DNA from: PALSA-243 sp036268375 | Lineage (GTDB): Bacteria; Acidobacteriota; Terriglobia; Bryobacterales; Bryobacteraceae | Direction of reading: 5' to 3' | Length of the DNA stretch: 23,174 nt | Assembly: GCA_036268375.1 (NCBI GenBank) | Contig: DATAUH010000176.1 | Location: 1 to 23,174 of the forward strand | In this document: piece after piece, positions 16,879-23,174 of the stretch | Layout of the letters: every line of letters begins with the position of its first letter | How positions within the stretch are numbered: position 1 is the stretch's first letter | Notes under the pieces: model-generated | What the model saw: the letters and a program-made list of their open reading frames with translations, nothing else | What the model was told of the DNA's origin: nothing | The model's database searches: none | Position numbers and translations under genes: made by a program

Positions 16879-17835
16879 TCAGGCGCCGCCCGTCGCTTGC
16901 CGCTCGAAATCGATCGGGTCGCCAAATCCCACGCTGTCCACACCCATGCCGCGCATCATCGCCGCCGCAGTCAACCGGCGGTGCGAATTGAACGTGATCA
17001 CGTGCGCCAGCATCCCGCCGAACGTGAACTGCTCCGGCGGCTGGCACAGTTCATCCACAAACGTGTCGTCCCAGCCGCCGCGCGCCCGCACCGCGCACAT
17101 CACGCGTTGAAACTCCGCTTCGGCCTTTTCGAATCGCGCCAGCATCTCGGCCGGTGAAAGCCGCCGCTTCACCTCTGGCATCGCTGTGCCCGTCATCGCG
17201 GCCGTCCACACTTCTTTTGTGAACACGATCCGGTCCAGCAGTTCGCGCAAATTCCGCTCCGGCTCGTGCCACGGCAACAGTTCCGGCGACGCCATCGGCC
17301 GGTCCAACTGCTCATCCGTCAGTTCTTGCGCATGCTCCAACAGTTTCCGCGTGTACCAGGTTTCATATCCGGCAAAACGATCAAACAGGTCCATCTCCAG
17401 CTCTCCTTTCGTTGTTCCCGCAGCCACGAAGTGCACACCGCCTGCGCCCCGCAACCGGAAATGCGTCGCGCCCATCCGCCGGTACAGGCTCGGCGACGCC
17501 CCGAACGCCCGCCGGAATGCCCGTGTGAACGCTTCGAGCGACCCGTACTGCGCATCCAGCGCAATCTCCGTCACCGCGTCGGCAGTCCGCCCGAGCCTCC
17601 ACGCCGCGCGCTCCAGCAGCAGCCTGCGCCGCATCGCCGCGGGCGTCTCCGCCAGCAGCGCTCGAAACAGGCGATGGAATTGCGTGCGGCTATAGTACGC
17701 CTTGCGCGCCAACCCCGGCACTTCCGCGGCGGCATCGAGCGAGTCCGTCACCACCGTTCGCAACCGTTCCGCATCACCCGGCTTCATGGCTCCAGCCAGA
17801 ATCCTATCAGGGCTATTCCCCGGCTTGCCTGACAT
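16879..17835 (-). CDS. AraC-type HTH domain fused to a DinB-like (DUF664-type) domain
   Basis: This 318-residue protein has two halves. Residues about 22-120 form an AraC/XylS-type DNA-binding domain with both helix-turn-helix units: LARKAYYSRTQFHRLFRALL and ALDAQYGSLEAFTRAFRRAFGASPSLYRR (split around residue 95). Residues about 148-300 look like a DinB four-helix bundle (LFDRFAGYETWYTRKLLEHAQELTDEQLDRP, then NLRELLDRIV, then MLAHVITFNSHRR). DinB-family proteins usually carry three metal-binding histidines; here the usual positions appear to be R202, F282 and R286, though H278 and H285 are nearby. It is probably a transcription regulator whose DinB half senses a ligand or thiol-type stress, but its target is unknown. 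ATG at 17835 has GGGA four bases before it; ATG at 17787 would remove 16 residues and leave both domains. serA follows 36 bases downstream. Confidence 0.82.
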   Translation of the reverse strand: MSGKPGNSPDRILAGAMKPGDAERLRTVVTDSLDAAAEVPGLARKAYYSRTQFHRLFRALLAETPAAMRRRLLLERAAWRLGRTADAVTEIALDAQYGSLEAFTRAFRRAFGASPSLYRRMGATHFRLRGAGGVHFVAAGTTKGELEMDLFDRFAGYETWYTRKLLEHAQELTDEQLDRPMASPELLPWHEPERNLRELLDRIVFTKEVWTAAMTGTAMPEVKRRLSPAEMLARFEKAEAEFQRVMCAVRARGGWDDTFVDELCQPPEQFTFGGMLAHVITFNSHRRLTAAAMMRGMGVDSVGFGDPIDFERQATGGA

Positions 17836-17856
17836 TTCGTCCCAAAATCACTCGCG

Positions 17857-17886
17857 TTATCAGCTTTATGAACACAGCGCGTCGAA
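17857..17886 (-). promoter_or_regulatory. Possible promoter of the AraC-DinB gene
   Basis: On the minus strand TTCGAC, an 18-base spacer and TGATAA (17862-17857) form a moderate sigma-70-like match, placing the start site roughly 15 bases before the ATG at 17835. This spacer (17836-17968) also serves the divergent DUF1592 gene, for which TATGAT at 17948-17953 is the only -10-like element seen. Both are weak pattern matches. Confidence 0.25.
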
Positions 17887-17968
17887 TAAGGTCTATCTTT
17901 TTGACACGAGAGTAAGAAATCTCCCTGTTCGGCCCTTTCCGATCCGCTATGATATTGTTAACTCCCTT

Positions 17969-20900
17969 ATGCAGCTTCGAGCTTTTACGGTAACGCTCGC
18001 CATCGCGGCCTTGCCTCTGTCCGGCGGCCGGAGCACGCCGGGAGAGGCTGCTCTCGACCGGCAATTCCAACAGAACGTCCGTCCTTTCGTTGCTAAATAC
18101 TGCGTAAGTTGCCACAGCGGCCAATCGCCGGCGGCGCAGTTCGACCTCAAATCCTTCGCCACCCTCAGCCAGGTGGAGCACGACTTTCCGCACTGGTCGC
18201 TCATCCTCTCGCGTCTGACGGCGCAGGAGATGCCGCCCAAGCCCATGCCGCAGCCTCCCGAGGAAGCGCGCAAGCAGGTGATGGATTGGATCGAGTCGCT
18301 GCGCGCCGCAGAGATACACCGCAACGCCGGAGATCCTGGAATGGTTCTGCCGCGGCGCTTGAGCAACTCTGAGTACGATTACACCGTTCGCGACCTCACC
18401 GGCCAGGACATTAAGCCCGCCCGCGAATTCCCTGTCGACCCCGCCAATACCGCCGGCTTCGACAACTCGGGCGAATCCCTCACCATGTCCCCCGCCCTGC
18501 TGAACAAATATCTGCAGGCCGCGCGAGCCGTCGCCGATCACGCCGTCCTCACACCCGATGGCATCGATTTCGCGCTGTACCCGATGCTGGTCGAAACCGA
18601 TCGCGACAAATACGCCATCGAACGCATCGTTAACTTCTACCACCAGCAGCCCACCGATTACGCAGCTTACTTCGAGGCCTCCTGGCGCTACGAACACCGC
18701 GCCGCGCTGGGACAGAAGAGCGCCACGCTCGCCTCCGTCGCCGCCGAAACCCACGTCAGCGCGAAATATCTGCCCATGGTCTGGGGCATCCTGCATGATA
18801 AAGACGCGATCGGCCCTGTCGCCAAATTGCAGGCGATGTTCAACAAGCTGCCCGCGCCTGGCGGAGACGATATCCATCCCGCTTGCGTCGCGATGCGCAA
18901 CTTCGTTGTGAAGATCCGTCACGACACGGCTATGCAGTACGCCGCCCCCATTGTGCGTGGCTTGCCCGCCGGTTCGCAGCCGCTGCTCGATTGGAAGCTT
19001 AACGAATTCGCCGCGCACCGCCGCGAAAGCGACCCCAAAGATCTGCGTAACGACACTGACCCTGCTCCGGTTGTACCGGCCATTCCCAGGTACCCGGGCC
19101 TGCATGCCGAGGCCGCGCCCCGTTGGGCGGCGCTCACCGCGAAGGCCCGAGCAACGGACCAGGATCTGATCGTTCCCGCAGCGGATCGCACCCGCTATGA
19201 AGCCGCGTTCCAGCGTTTCGCCTCCGTTTTCCCCGATGAATTCTTCGTCTCCGAACGTGGCCGCTATTTCCCCGACGATTCCCAGGACAAGGGCCGTTTC
19301 CTGAGCGCCGGTTATCACAACACCATGGGCTATTTCCGCGACGATCGCCCGCTCATGGAGCTGATCCTCGATGACGAAGGCAATCGCCAGCTCAATCGCC
19401 TCTGGGACGAATTCGATTTCATCGCCAGCTACACCTCCCGCACCTTCGTTCAGTACTTCATGAATCAAAGCGGAGAAGTCGATGGCAAAGGCGCCGAGTC
19501 CGGCTCTCCACGTCCGCTGAACCACGCAATCACCGACGAAGCCGTCATCTTCCAGTTTCGCGATAAGTACCTCGCGAAAGCGGCCGCGAACCCCGTCAAC
19601 GATCCCGTATCCGCGCAAGCCATTCGCGAGCACTTCGAGCACGTCAACAATGTTCTGCGGGGTCTCGAAAAGGAGCACACGGAAGCCGAGCCGAAGCACG
19701 TCGAGGCGATCCTGCGCTTTGCCGCGCGCGCCTATCGCCGCCCGCTCACCCAAGCCGAAGCCGCCGATCTCACGGCCTACTACCACACGCTCCGCGAAAA
19801 GAATGGCCTGTCCCACGAAGACGCGATTCGCGAATCCATCACGTCCGTGCTGATGTCCCCCGATTTCCTCTATCGCGTCGACCTGCTCGACGCCAACATC
19901 GCCACGTCCCCTAATGGTGTTCGCAAGGTGAATCTGAAAAATCAGGCGCCCTTCCAAGCTCGCCCGGTTTCTTCTTACGCGCTCGCCAGTAAACTCAGCT
20001 ACTTCTTGTGGTCCAGCATGCCCGATGAGGAGTTGTTGCGTCACGCCGCGTCCGGCGACCTGCAGAAATCCGACGTGCTGATGTCTGAAGTCCGCCGCAT
20101 GTTGAAAGACGAGAGAGTTCGCGGCTTCGCCACCGAATTCGCAGGCAATTGGCTCAACTTCCGCCATTTCGAAACCACCAACACCGTCGATCGCGATCGC
20201 TTCCCCACCTTCAACAACGACCTGCGCGCCGCCATGTTCGAAGAGCCCGTGCGCTTTATCGAAAACCTCGCGCGCAACGACGGCTCTGTGCTCGATCTCA
20301 TCTACGGCCACTACACTTTCGTCAACCCGCCGCTCGCCAAGCATTACGGCATGCCGGATGTGCCCGGTAAGAATGACGACTGGGTGCGCGTCGACGACGC
20401 CGATAAATACGGCCGCGGCGGCATACTTCCCATGGCCGTCTTCCTCACGCAGAATTCGCCCGGCCTGCGAACCAGCCCCGTAAAGCGCGGCTTTTGGGTG
20501 GTCCACACCGTTCTCGGCCAGGTGATTCCGCCCCCTCCGCCCGTCGTTCCCGAACTCCCCGCCGACGAATCTAAATCCGAGTTGCCCTTGCGCGACGCCC
20601 TCGCCAAGCACCGCTCCGTTCCCATGTGCGCCGCCTGCCACTTCAAATTCGACTCCTTCGGACTCGCTTTCGAAGGCTACGGCCCGGTCGGCGAAGCGCG
20701 CGCCAAAGACCTCGCCGGCCGTCCCATAGATGCCCACGCGGAATTCCCCGGTGGCTGGACCGGCTCTGGCATCGAAGCTATCGAAACGTACATTCGCGAC
20801 CACCGCCAGGCCGATTTTGTGGATAACCTCAGCCGCAAATTACTCGCCTATTCTCTAGACCGGTCGTTGCAGCTGTCCGATGAAGCGCTGATCGATCGAA

Positions 20901-21031
20901 TGAAGAGTAAACTGGCTACTAAGGAGTACCGGTTCGATTCTCTGGTGGAGACCATCGTCACCAGTCCGCAGTTCTTGAACGCGCGCGTGGCGGAGGCGCG
21001 ACAAACAGCCCAGATGGAGACCAAAAGGTGA
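17969..21031 (+). CDS. DUF1587-DUF1595-DUF1592-DUF1588-DUF1585 cytochrome-type protein
   Basis: This 1020-residue protein has the multi-domain order first noted in Planctomycetes and common in Acidobacteria, Verrucomicrobia and Myxobacteria; its function is not established. From ATG 17969: an N-terminal export signal, a heme c motif CVSCH (45-49), DUF1587-like (RRLSNSEYDYTVRDLTG), DUF1595-like (ILRFAARAYRRPLTQAEA), DUF1592-like (YALASKLSYFLWSSMPDEEL), DUF1588-like (GILPMAVFLTQNSPGLRTSP, RDALAKHRSVP) with a second CxxCH motif CAACH (887-891), and DUF1585-like at the end (FVDNLSRKLLAYSLDRSLQLS). It is probably periplasmic and redox-active (inference from the heme motifs). The frame is open back to 17702, but that extension overlaps the AraC-DinB gene and has no protein-like content, so 17969 was chosen; no Shine-Dalgarno is visible. 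Its stop overlaps the DUF1552 start. Confidence 0.9.
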   Translation: MQLRAFTVTLAIAALPLSGGRSTPGEAALDRQFQQNVRPFVAKYCVSCHSGQSPAAQFDLKSFATLSQVEHDFPHWSLILSRLTAQEMPPKPMPQPPEEARKQVMDWIESLRAAEIHRNAGDPGMVLPRRLSNSEYDYTVRDLTGQDIKPAREFPVDPANTAGFDNSGESLTMSPALLNKYLQAARAVADHAVLTPDGIDFALYPMLVETDRDKYAIERIVNFYHQQPTDYAAYFEASWRYEHRAALGQKSATLASVAAETHVSAKYLPMVWGILHDKDAIGPVAKLQAMFNKLPAPGGDDIHPACVAMRNFVVKIRHDTAMQYAAPIVRGLPAGSQPLLDWKLNEFAAHRRESDPKDLRNDTDPAPVVPAIPRYPGLHAEAAPRWAALTAKARATDQDLIVPAADRTRYEAAFQRFASVFPDEFFVSERGRYFPDDSQDKGRFLSAGYHNTMGYFRDDRPLMELILDDEGNRQLNRLWDEFDFIASYTSRTFVQYFMNQSGEVDGKGAESGSPRPLNHAITDEAVIFQFRDKYLAKAAANPVNDPVSAQAIREHFEHVNNVLRGLEKEHTEAEPKHVEAILRFAARAYRRPLTQAEAADLTAYYHTLREKNGLSHEDAIRESITSVLMSPDFLYRVDLLDANIATSPNGVRKVNLKNQAPFQARPVSSYALASKLSYFLWSSMPDEELLRHAASGDLQKSDVLMSEVRRMLKDERVRGFATEFAGNWLNFRHFETTNTVDRDRFPTFNNDLRAAMFEEPVRFIENLARNDGSVLDLIYGHYTFVNPPLAKHYGMPDVPGKNDDWVRVDDADKYGRGGILPMAVFLTQNSPGLRTSPVKRGFWVVHTVLGQVIPPPPPVVPELPADESKSELPLRDALAKHRSVPMCAACHFKFDSFGLAFEGYGPVGEARAKDLAGRPIDAHAEFPGGWTGSGIEAIETYIRDHRQADFVDNLSRKLLAYSLDRSLQLSDEALIDRMKSKLATKEYRFDSLVETIVTSPQFLNARVAEARQTAQMETKR

Positions 21032-22368
21032 TGAAGATGCCTGAATCGCAGAAGAATTCCTCGCCGCGCTTTTCGCGCCGCGCCGTACTTCGCGGAGTTG
21101 GTTGCGCCATGGCCCTGCCGTGGCTCGAGTCGCTCGATGCCTTAGCGGACACACCCGCCGGGTCCGCTTTCCCTAAGCGCTTCGGCGTTGTCTTCCTGGG
21201 GTGCGGCGTCAATGAGGATCACTGGAGCGCCGAGGGAAACGGCGCCGCGATGAAGCTCAGTAAGACGCTTGAGCCTCTCGAACCGCTGAAGACCAAAATC
21301 AACGTCGTCGATGGCCTGTTCGTCAAATCGCTCACCAACCAGGGCATCCACCCGGCCCAAACCGGCAGCCTGCTTTCGGGCGCGCACATCTCCAAAGGCG
21401 CCATCATCCACTCGGGCATCAGCGTCGATCAAATGATCGCCAACCACATCGGCGTCGATACGCCACAGTCGAGCATCGTGCTCGCCTGCGACCCGCCGAT
21501 GACGGGCTATCACGAATCCAACTTTTCCCTCGCCTATAGCTCTCACCTCTCCTGGCAAACGCCGGATTCGCCGGTGCCGGTCGAAATCTATCCGTCGCTC
21601 GCCTGGGACAACCTGTTCGACAATCGCGGCAGTGCGCTCAACGTCAGCCTCCTCGACCGCGTGAAGGATCGCACCGAAGCGCTCACGCGCAAAATCAGCT
21701 CCGGCGACAAGACCAAGCTGGACGAATACCTCACCAGCGTGCGCGAAGTGGAAAAGCGCGTCGAAAACATGCGCAAAACCAAGGACAACGCCGACGATGC
21801 TGCCAAAGCCAAAAACACCGTCGCCGCCACCATGGATCGGCCGGCCAACGGCCTGCCGGAAGACCTGCGCGACCACGCCCGCCTGATGTGCGACATCATC
21901 GCCATCGCCTTCCAGACCAACAAGACGCGCGTCGCTTCGCTCATCATTTCGCGCGATCTTTCGGCCATGTACTATCCGTTCCTGGACGTAAAAGACGGCC
22001 ACCACTCTGCTTCACACGCCAACAATAACGACGCGTATGAGCGCATCACCCGCTTCCACGTCAGCCAGTTCGCCTATCTCGCTTCCAAGCTCGACAGCAT
22101 GAAGGAAGGCAACGGCACGGTTCTAGACAATACCTGCCTGATGTTCCTCTCGAACCTTTGGATCGGCCGCAAGCACGACAACACGCGGCTCCCGGTGGTG
22201 CTTGCAGGCGGCCTCGGCGGCACGCTCGAAACCGGTCGCACCCTGAACTACCTCGATGCCGGCGTAGACAACCGCAAGATGTGCAGCCTCTATCTTTCGC
22301 TGATGGATCGCTTCGATATCAAGCTGGAACAGTTCGGCGACGCCACTGCGCGGCTCGAAAAGCTCTAA
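21028..22368 (+). CDS. DUF1552 (HXXSHH family) Tat-exported protein
   Basis: A DUF1552 protein of 446 residues, the usual partner of DUF1592 genes; function unknown. The N-terminus has a twin-arginine signal (FSRRAVLRG, R17-R18, then a hydrophobic run ending near LDALA), so it should be folded before export and meet its partner in the periplasm. The family name motif HxxSHH appears as HSASHA at residues 326-331, with the last His replaced by Ala. Other family-like segments are VDGLFVKSLTNQGIHPAQTG, FSLAYSSHLSWQ and LMFLSNLWIGRKHDNTRLP. Start: GTG at 21028 or ATG at 21031. Both overlap the upstream stop TGA (21029-21031), with AAAAGG immediately before, so translation is coupled and the two products are probably made in step. 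No gene follows on this strand. Confidence 0.9.
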   Translation: MMKMPESQKNSSPRFSRRAVLRGVGCAMALPWLESLDALADTPAGSAFPKRFGVVFLGCGVNEDHWSAEGNGAAMKLSKTLEPLEPLKTKINVVDGLFVKSLTNQGIHPAQTGSLLSGAHISKGAIIHSGISVDQMIANHIGVDTPQSSIVLACDPPMTGYHESNFSLAYSSHLSWQTPDSPVPVEIYPSLAWDNLFDNRGSALNVSLLDRVKDRTEALTRKISSGDKTKLDEYLTSVREVEKRVENMRKTKDNADDAAKAKNTVAATMDRPANGLPEDLRDHARLMCDIIAIAFQTNKTRVASLIISRDLSAMYYPFLDVKDGHHSASHANNNDAYERITRFHVSQFAYLASKLDSMKEGNGTVLDNTCLMFLSNLWIGRKHDNTRLPVVLAGGLGGTLETGRTLNYLDAGVDNRKMCSLYLSLMDRFDIKLEQFGDATARLEKL

Positions 22369-22420
22369 GAAAATCGGGCGAGAGCCCCCAGGACAAGCGT
22401 CGATAGAAGCCGAAGTTTTT

Positions 22421-22450
22421 ATCAGCGTTTATCTGTGTTCATCTGCGGCC
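22421..22450. repeat. Three-unit decamer repeat
   Basis: Three consecutive ten-base units, atcagcgttt, atctgtgttc and atctgcggcc, share the pattern ATCWGYGKYY. The element lies in the 122-base convergent gap between the DUF1552 stop and the dehydrogenase stop, preceded by TTTTT (22416-22420). Similar ATCTGTGTTCATCTG-like intergenic sequences are familiar from several bacterial phyla, but I cannot confirm copy number here. Confidence 0.5.
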
Positions 22451-22467
22451 CCAAATTAGCTTTTGAC

Positions 22468-22492
22468 AAGCGCAGCCCTCAGCTTCGCGCTT
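22468..22492. terminator. Weak hairpin at the end of the dehydrogenase gene
   Basis: AAGCGC and GCGCTT form six-base arms around a 13-base loop, overlapping the dehydrogenase stop codon (22491-22493, minus). No T-run follows on either strand. A second small stem, GGGC-GAGA-GCCC, is at 22376-22387 just after the DUF1552 stop. Either may help end transcription in this convergent gap. Confidence 0.25.
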
Positions 22493-23174
22493 ACGGCTTC
22501 ACGATTATCTTGCCCACGCCATCCTGGTAGCCTTCTGCGATGGCAAACGCTTCCGCAATGCGGTCCATGGGCCGCGTGTGCGTAATCAGGGGCGCAAACA
22601 GCTCTGGCCGCGCTGCAATCATCTCAAGAGCCGCGCCCGATTCGTGATTCGATCGCCGCACGTTAAACACGCTCAGTTCCTTGCGTCGCAGCGGCGACAT
22701 CTCAAACGCCACCTGCATCTCCGAATGAATTCCCGTGATCACGACGCGCCCCGCGTTTCGCGCCATCCGGATCGCATCGTTGGTCGTGTGCGCCTTGGCC
22801 GCACAGTCGATCGCGCAATCCACGCCGCGCCCGCCGGTGTCCTTTACCACCTGTCCCACTTCCGTCGTGTCCAGCGCCACGTCCGCGCCTAACAGCATGG
22901 CCAGTTCGCGCCGGTGCGCCACCGGTTCCACAACCCAGATTCGCTTCGCGCCCGCTGCCTTGGCGCAGGCCACCGTCAGCAGCCCAATCGGCCCCCCACC
23001 GATGATCGCCACCGTGTCACCGGCGGCAATCGACGCGAACTGCATCGAGTGCAGCGCCACGGCCAGAGGCTCCACTACCGCACCCATTTCCAGCGACACT
23101 TGCGCCGGCAGGGGCAGCAGATTGGCTACGGGCAGATTCACAAACTCGCGAAAAAATCCCGGCAGCCGCGGCGT
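22491..23174 (-). CDS. Zinc-type alcohol/polyol dehydrogenase, MDR superfamily, 5' partial
   Basis: The last 227 residues of a medium-chain dehydrogenase/reductase are present; the gene runs off the right edge, and the frame is open to base 23174 without a start that would be complete. The family normally has about 340-360 residues, so roughly a third, including the catalytic zinc ligands, is missing. Visible parts are VSLEMGAVVEPLAVALHSM, the NAD(P)-binding loop IIGGGPIGLLTVACAKAAGA with acidic E in WVVEP (suggesting NAD rather than NADP), GADVALDTTE and the C-terminal GVGKIIVKP. It resembles sorbitol/L-iditol or threonine dehydrogenase-like members; the substrate cannot be decided from this half. 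An apparent GTG start at 23141 lies inside the conserved region and is not the true start. Confidence 0.88.
   Translation of the reverse strand, partial: TPRLPGFFREFVNLPVANLLPLPAQVSLEMGAVVEPLAVALHSMQFASIAAGDTVAIIGGGPIGLLTVACAKAAGAKRIWVVEPVAHRRELAMLLGADVALDTTEVGQVVKDTGGRGVDCAIDCAAKAHTTNDAIRMARNAGRVVITGIHSEMQVAFEMSPLRRKELSVFNVRRSNHESGAALEMIAARPELFAPLITHTRPMDRIAEAFAIAEGYQDGVGKIIVKP

Noticed and set aside
17901..17906. Perfect -35 hexamer TTGACA upstream of the DUF1592 gene
   Set aside because: At 17 bases downstream the sequence is cctgtt, not a -10 element; the only TATGAT is 41 bases further on, too far to pair with it.
17702..17968. Upstream extension of the DUF1592 frame
   Set aside because: The extra 89 residues overlap the AraC-DinB coding region, look unlike a signal peptide and precede a more typical N-terminus at 17969.
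17813..20803. A 996-codon open frame on the minus strand, antisense to the DUF1592 gene
   Set aside because: Its product is a low-complexity Val/Gly/Glu/Ala-rich sequence without domains, and the + strand frame carries clear family motifs throughout. Strong third-base bias in GC-rich DNA routinely opens this antisense frame.
20818..20826. Perfect DnaA-box-like TGTGGATAA
   Set aside because: It is a single site inside conserved DUF1592 coding sequence, with no cluster of boxes, AT-rich unwinding region or origin-linked gene nearby.
21142..22005. A 287-codon minus-strand frame inside the DUF1552 gene
   Set aside because: It mirrors the conserved DUF1552 frame, has no recognisable motifs and is explained by codon bias.

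Overview
The window looks like chromosomal DNA of an Acidobacteriota member, most likely Bryobacterales (Candidatus Solibacter-like). The reasons are a Soli_TIGR03435-family protein (a family expanded in Solibacter), two very long Oar-like TonB-dependent receptors with an N-terminal carboxypeptidase-regulatory-like domain, a DUF1592 cytochrome-type protein followed by a DUF1552 protein, and GC-rich, densely packed genes. This assignment is inferred from family content, not from a marker gene. No rRNA, tRNA, CRISPR array, transposase, phage gene or integrase was seen. No gene-free stretch exceeds 300 bases; the longest runs from 1811 to 2053.

Layout. 1-2900 (+): the 3' part of a GH127 beta-L-arabinofuranosidase-like enzyme, then a repeat-rich gap (two identical 17-nt hairpins around a heptamer tandem array), then the TIGR03435 protein. 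2962-6358: an M28 glutamate-carboxypeptidase-like exopeptidase (-), divergent from an AttH/CrtC lipocalin-like protein (+). 6342-12261: GlpD (-), divergent from an Oar-like TonB receptor and a secreted glycerophosphodiester phosphodiesterase (+). 12342-15554: a second Oar-like receptor (+), ending at a strong hairpin between convergent genes. 15604-17835 (-): an AraC-HTH/DinB-like fusion followed by E. coli-type SerA. 17969-22368 (+): a translationally coupled DUF1592/DUF1552 pair. 22491-23174 (-): the 3' two thirds of an MDR-family sugar/alcohol dehydrogenase.

How the genes may work together. Most are cell-envelope or exported functions: receptors, a Tat-exported DUF1552 protein, a c-type cytochrome-like protein, secreted hydrolases and peptidases. 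This fits an oligotrophic soil heterotroph. The clearest functional link is GDPD (glycerophosphodiester to glycerol-3-phosphate), the receptor just upstream of it, and GlpD (glycerol-3-phosphate to DHAP) transcribed divergently from the same spacer. Together they could form a small phospholipid-headgroup scavenging locus. GH127 and the MDR dehydrogenase at the two edges suggest plant-polymer sugar use but are not linked to each other here.

The most unusual large-scale signal is compositional. In sampled blocks the + strand is G-rich up to about 2.9 kb and mostly C-rich after it, whichever strand the genes are on. The flip falls in the convergent gap at 2900-2961. I found no clearly new multi-gene system. 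The best candidates for novelty are the AraC-DinB fusion lacking the usual DinB metal ligands, the variant HXXSHH motif in DUF1552, the composite repeat, and the glycerophosphodiester locus.
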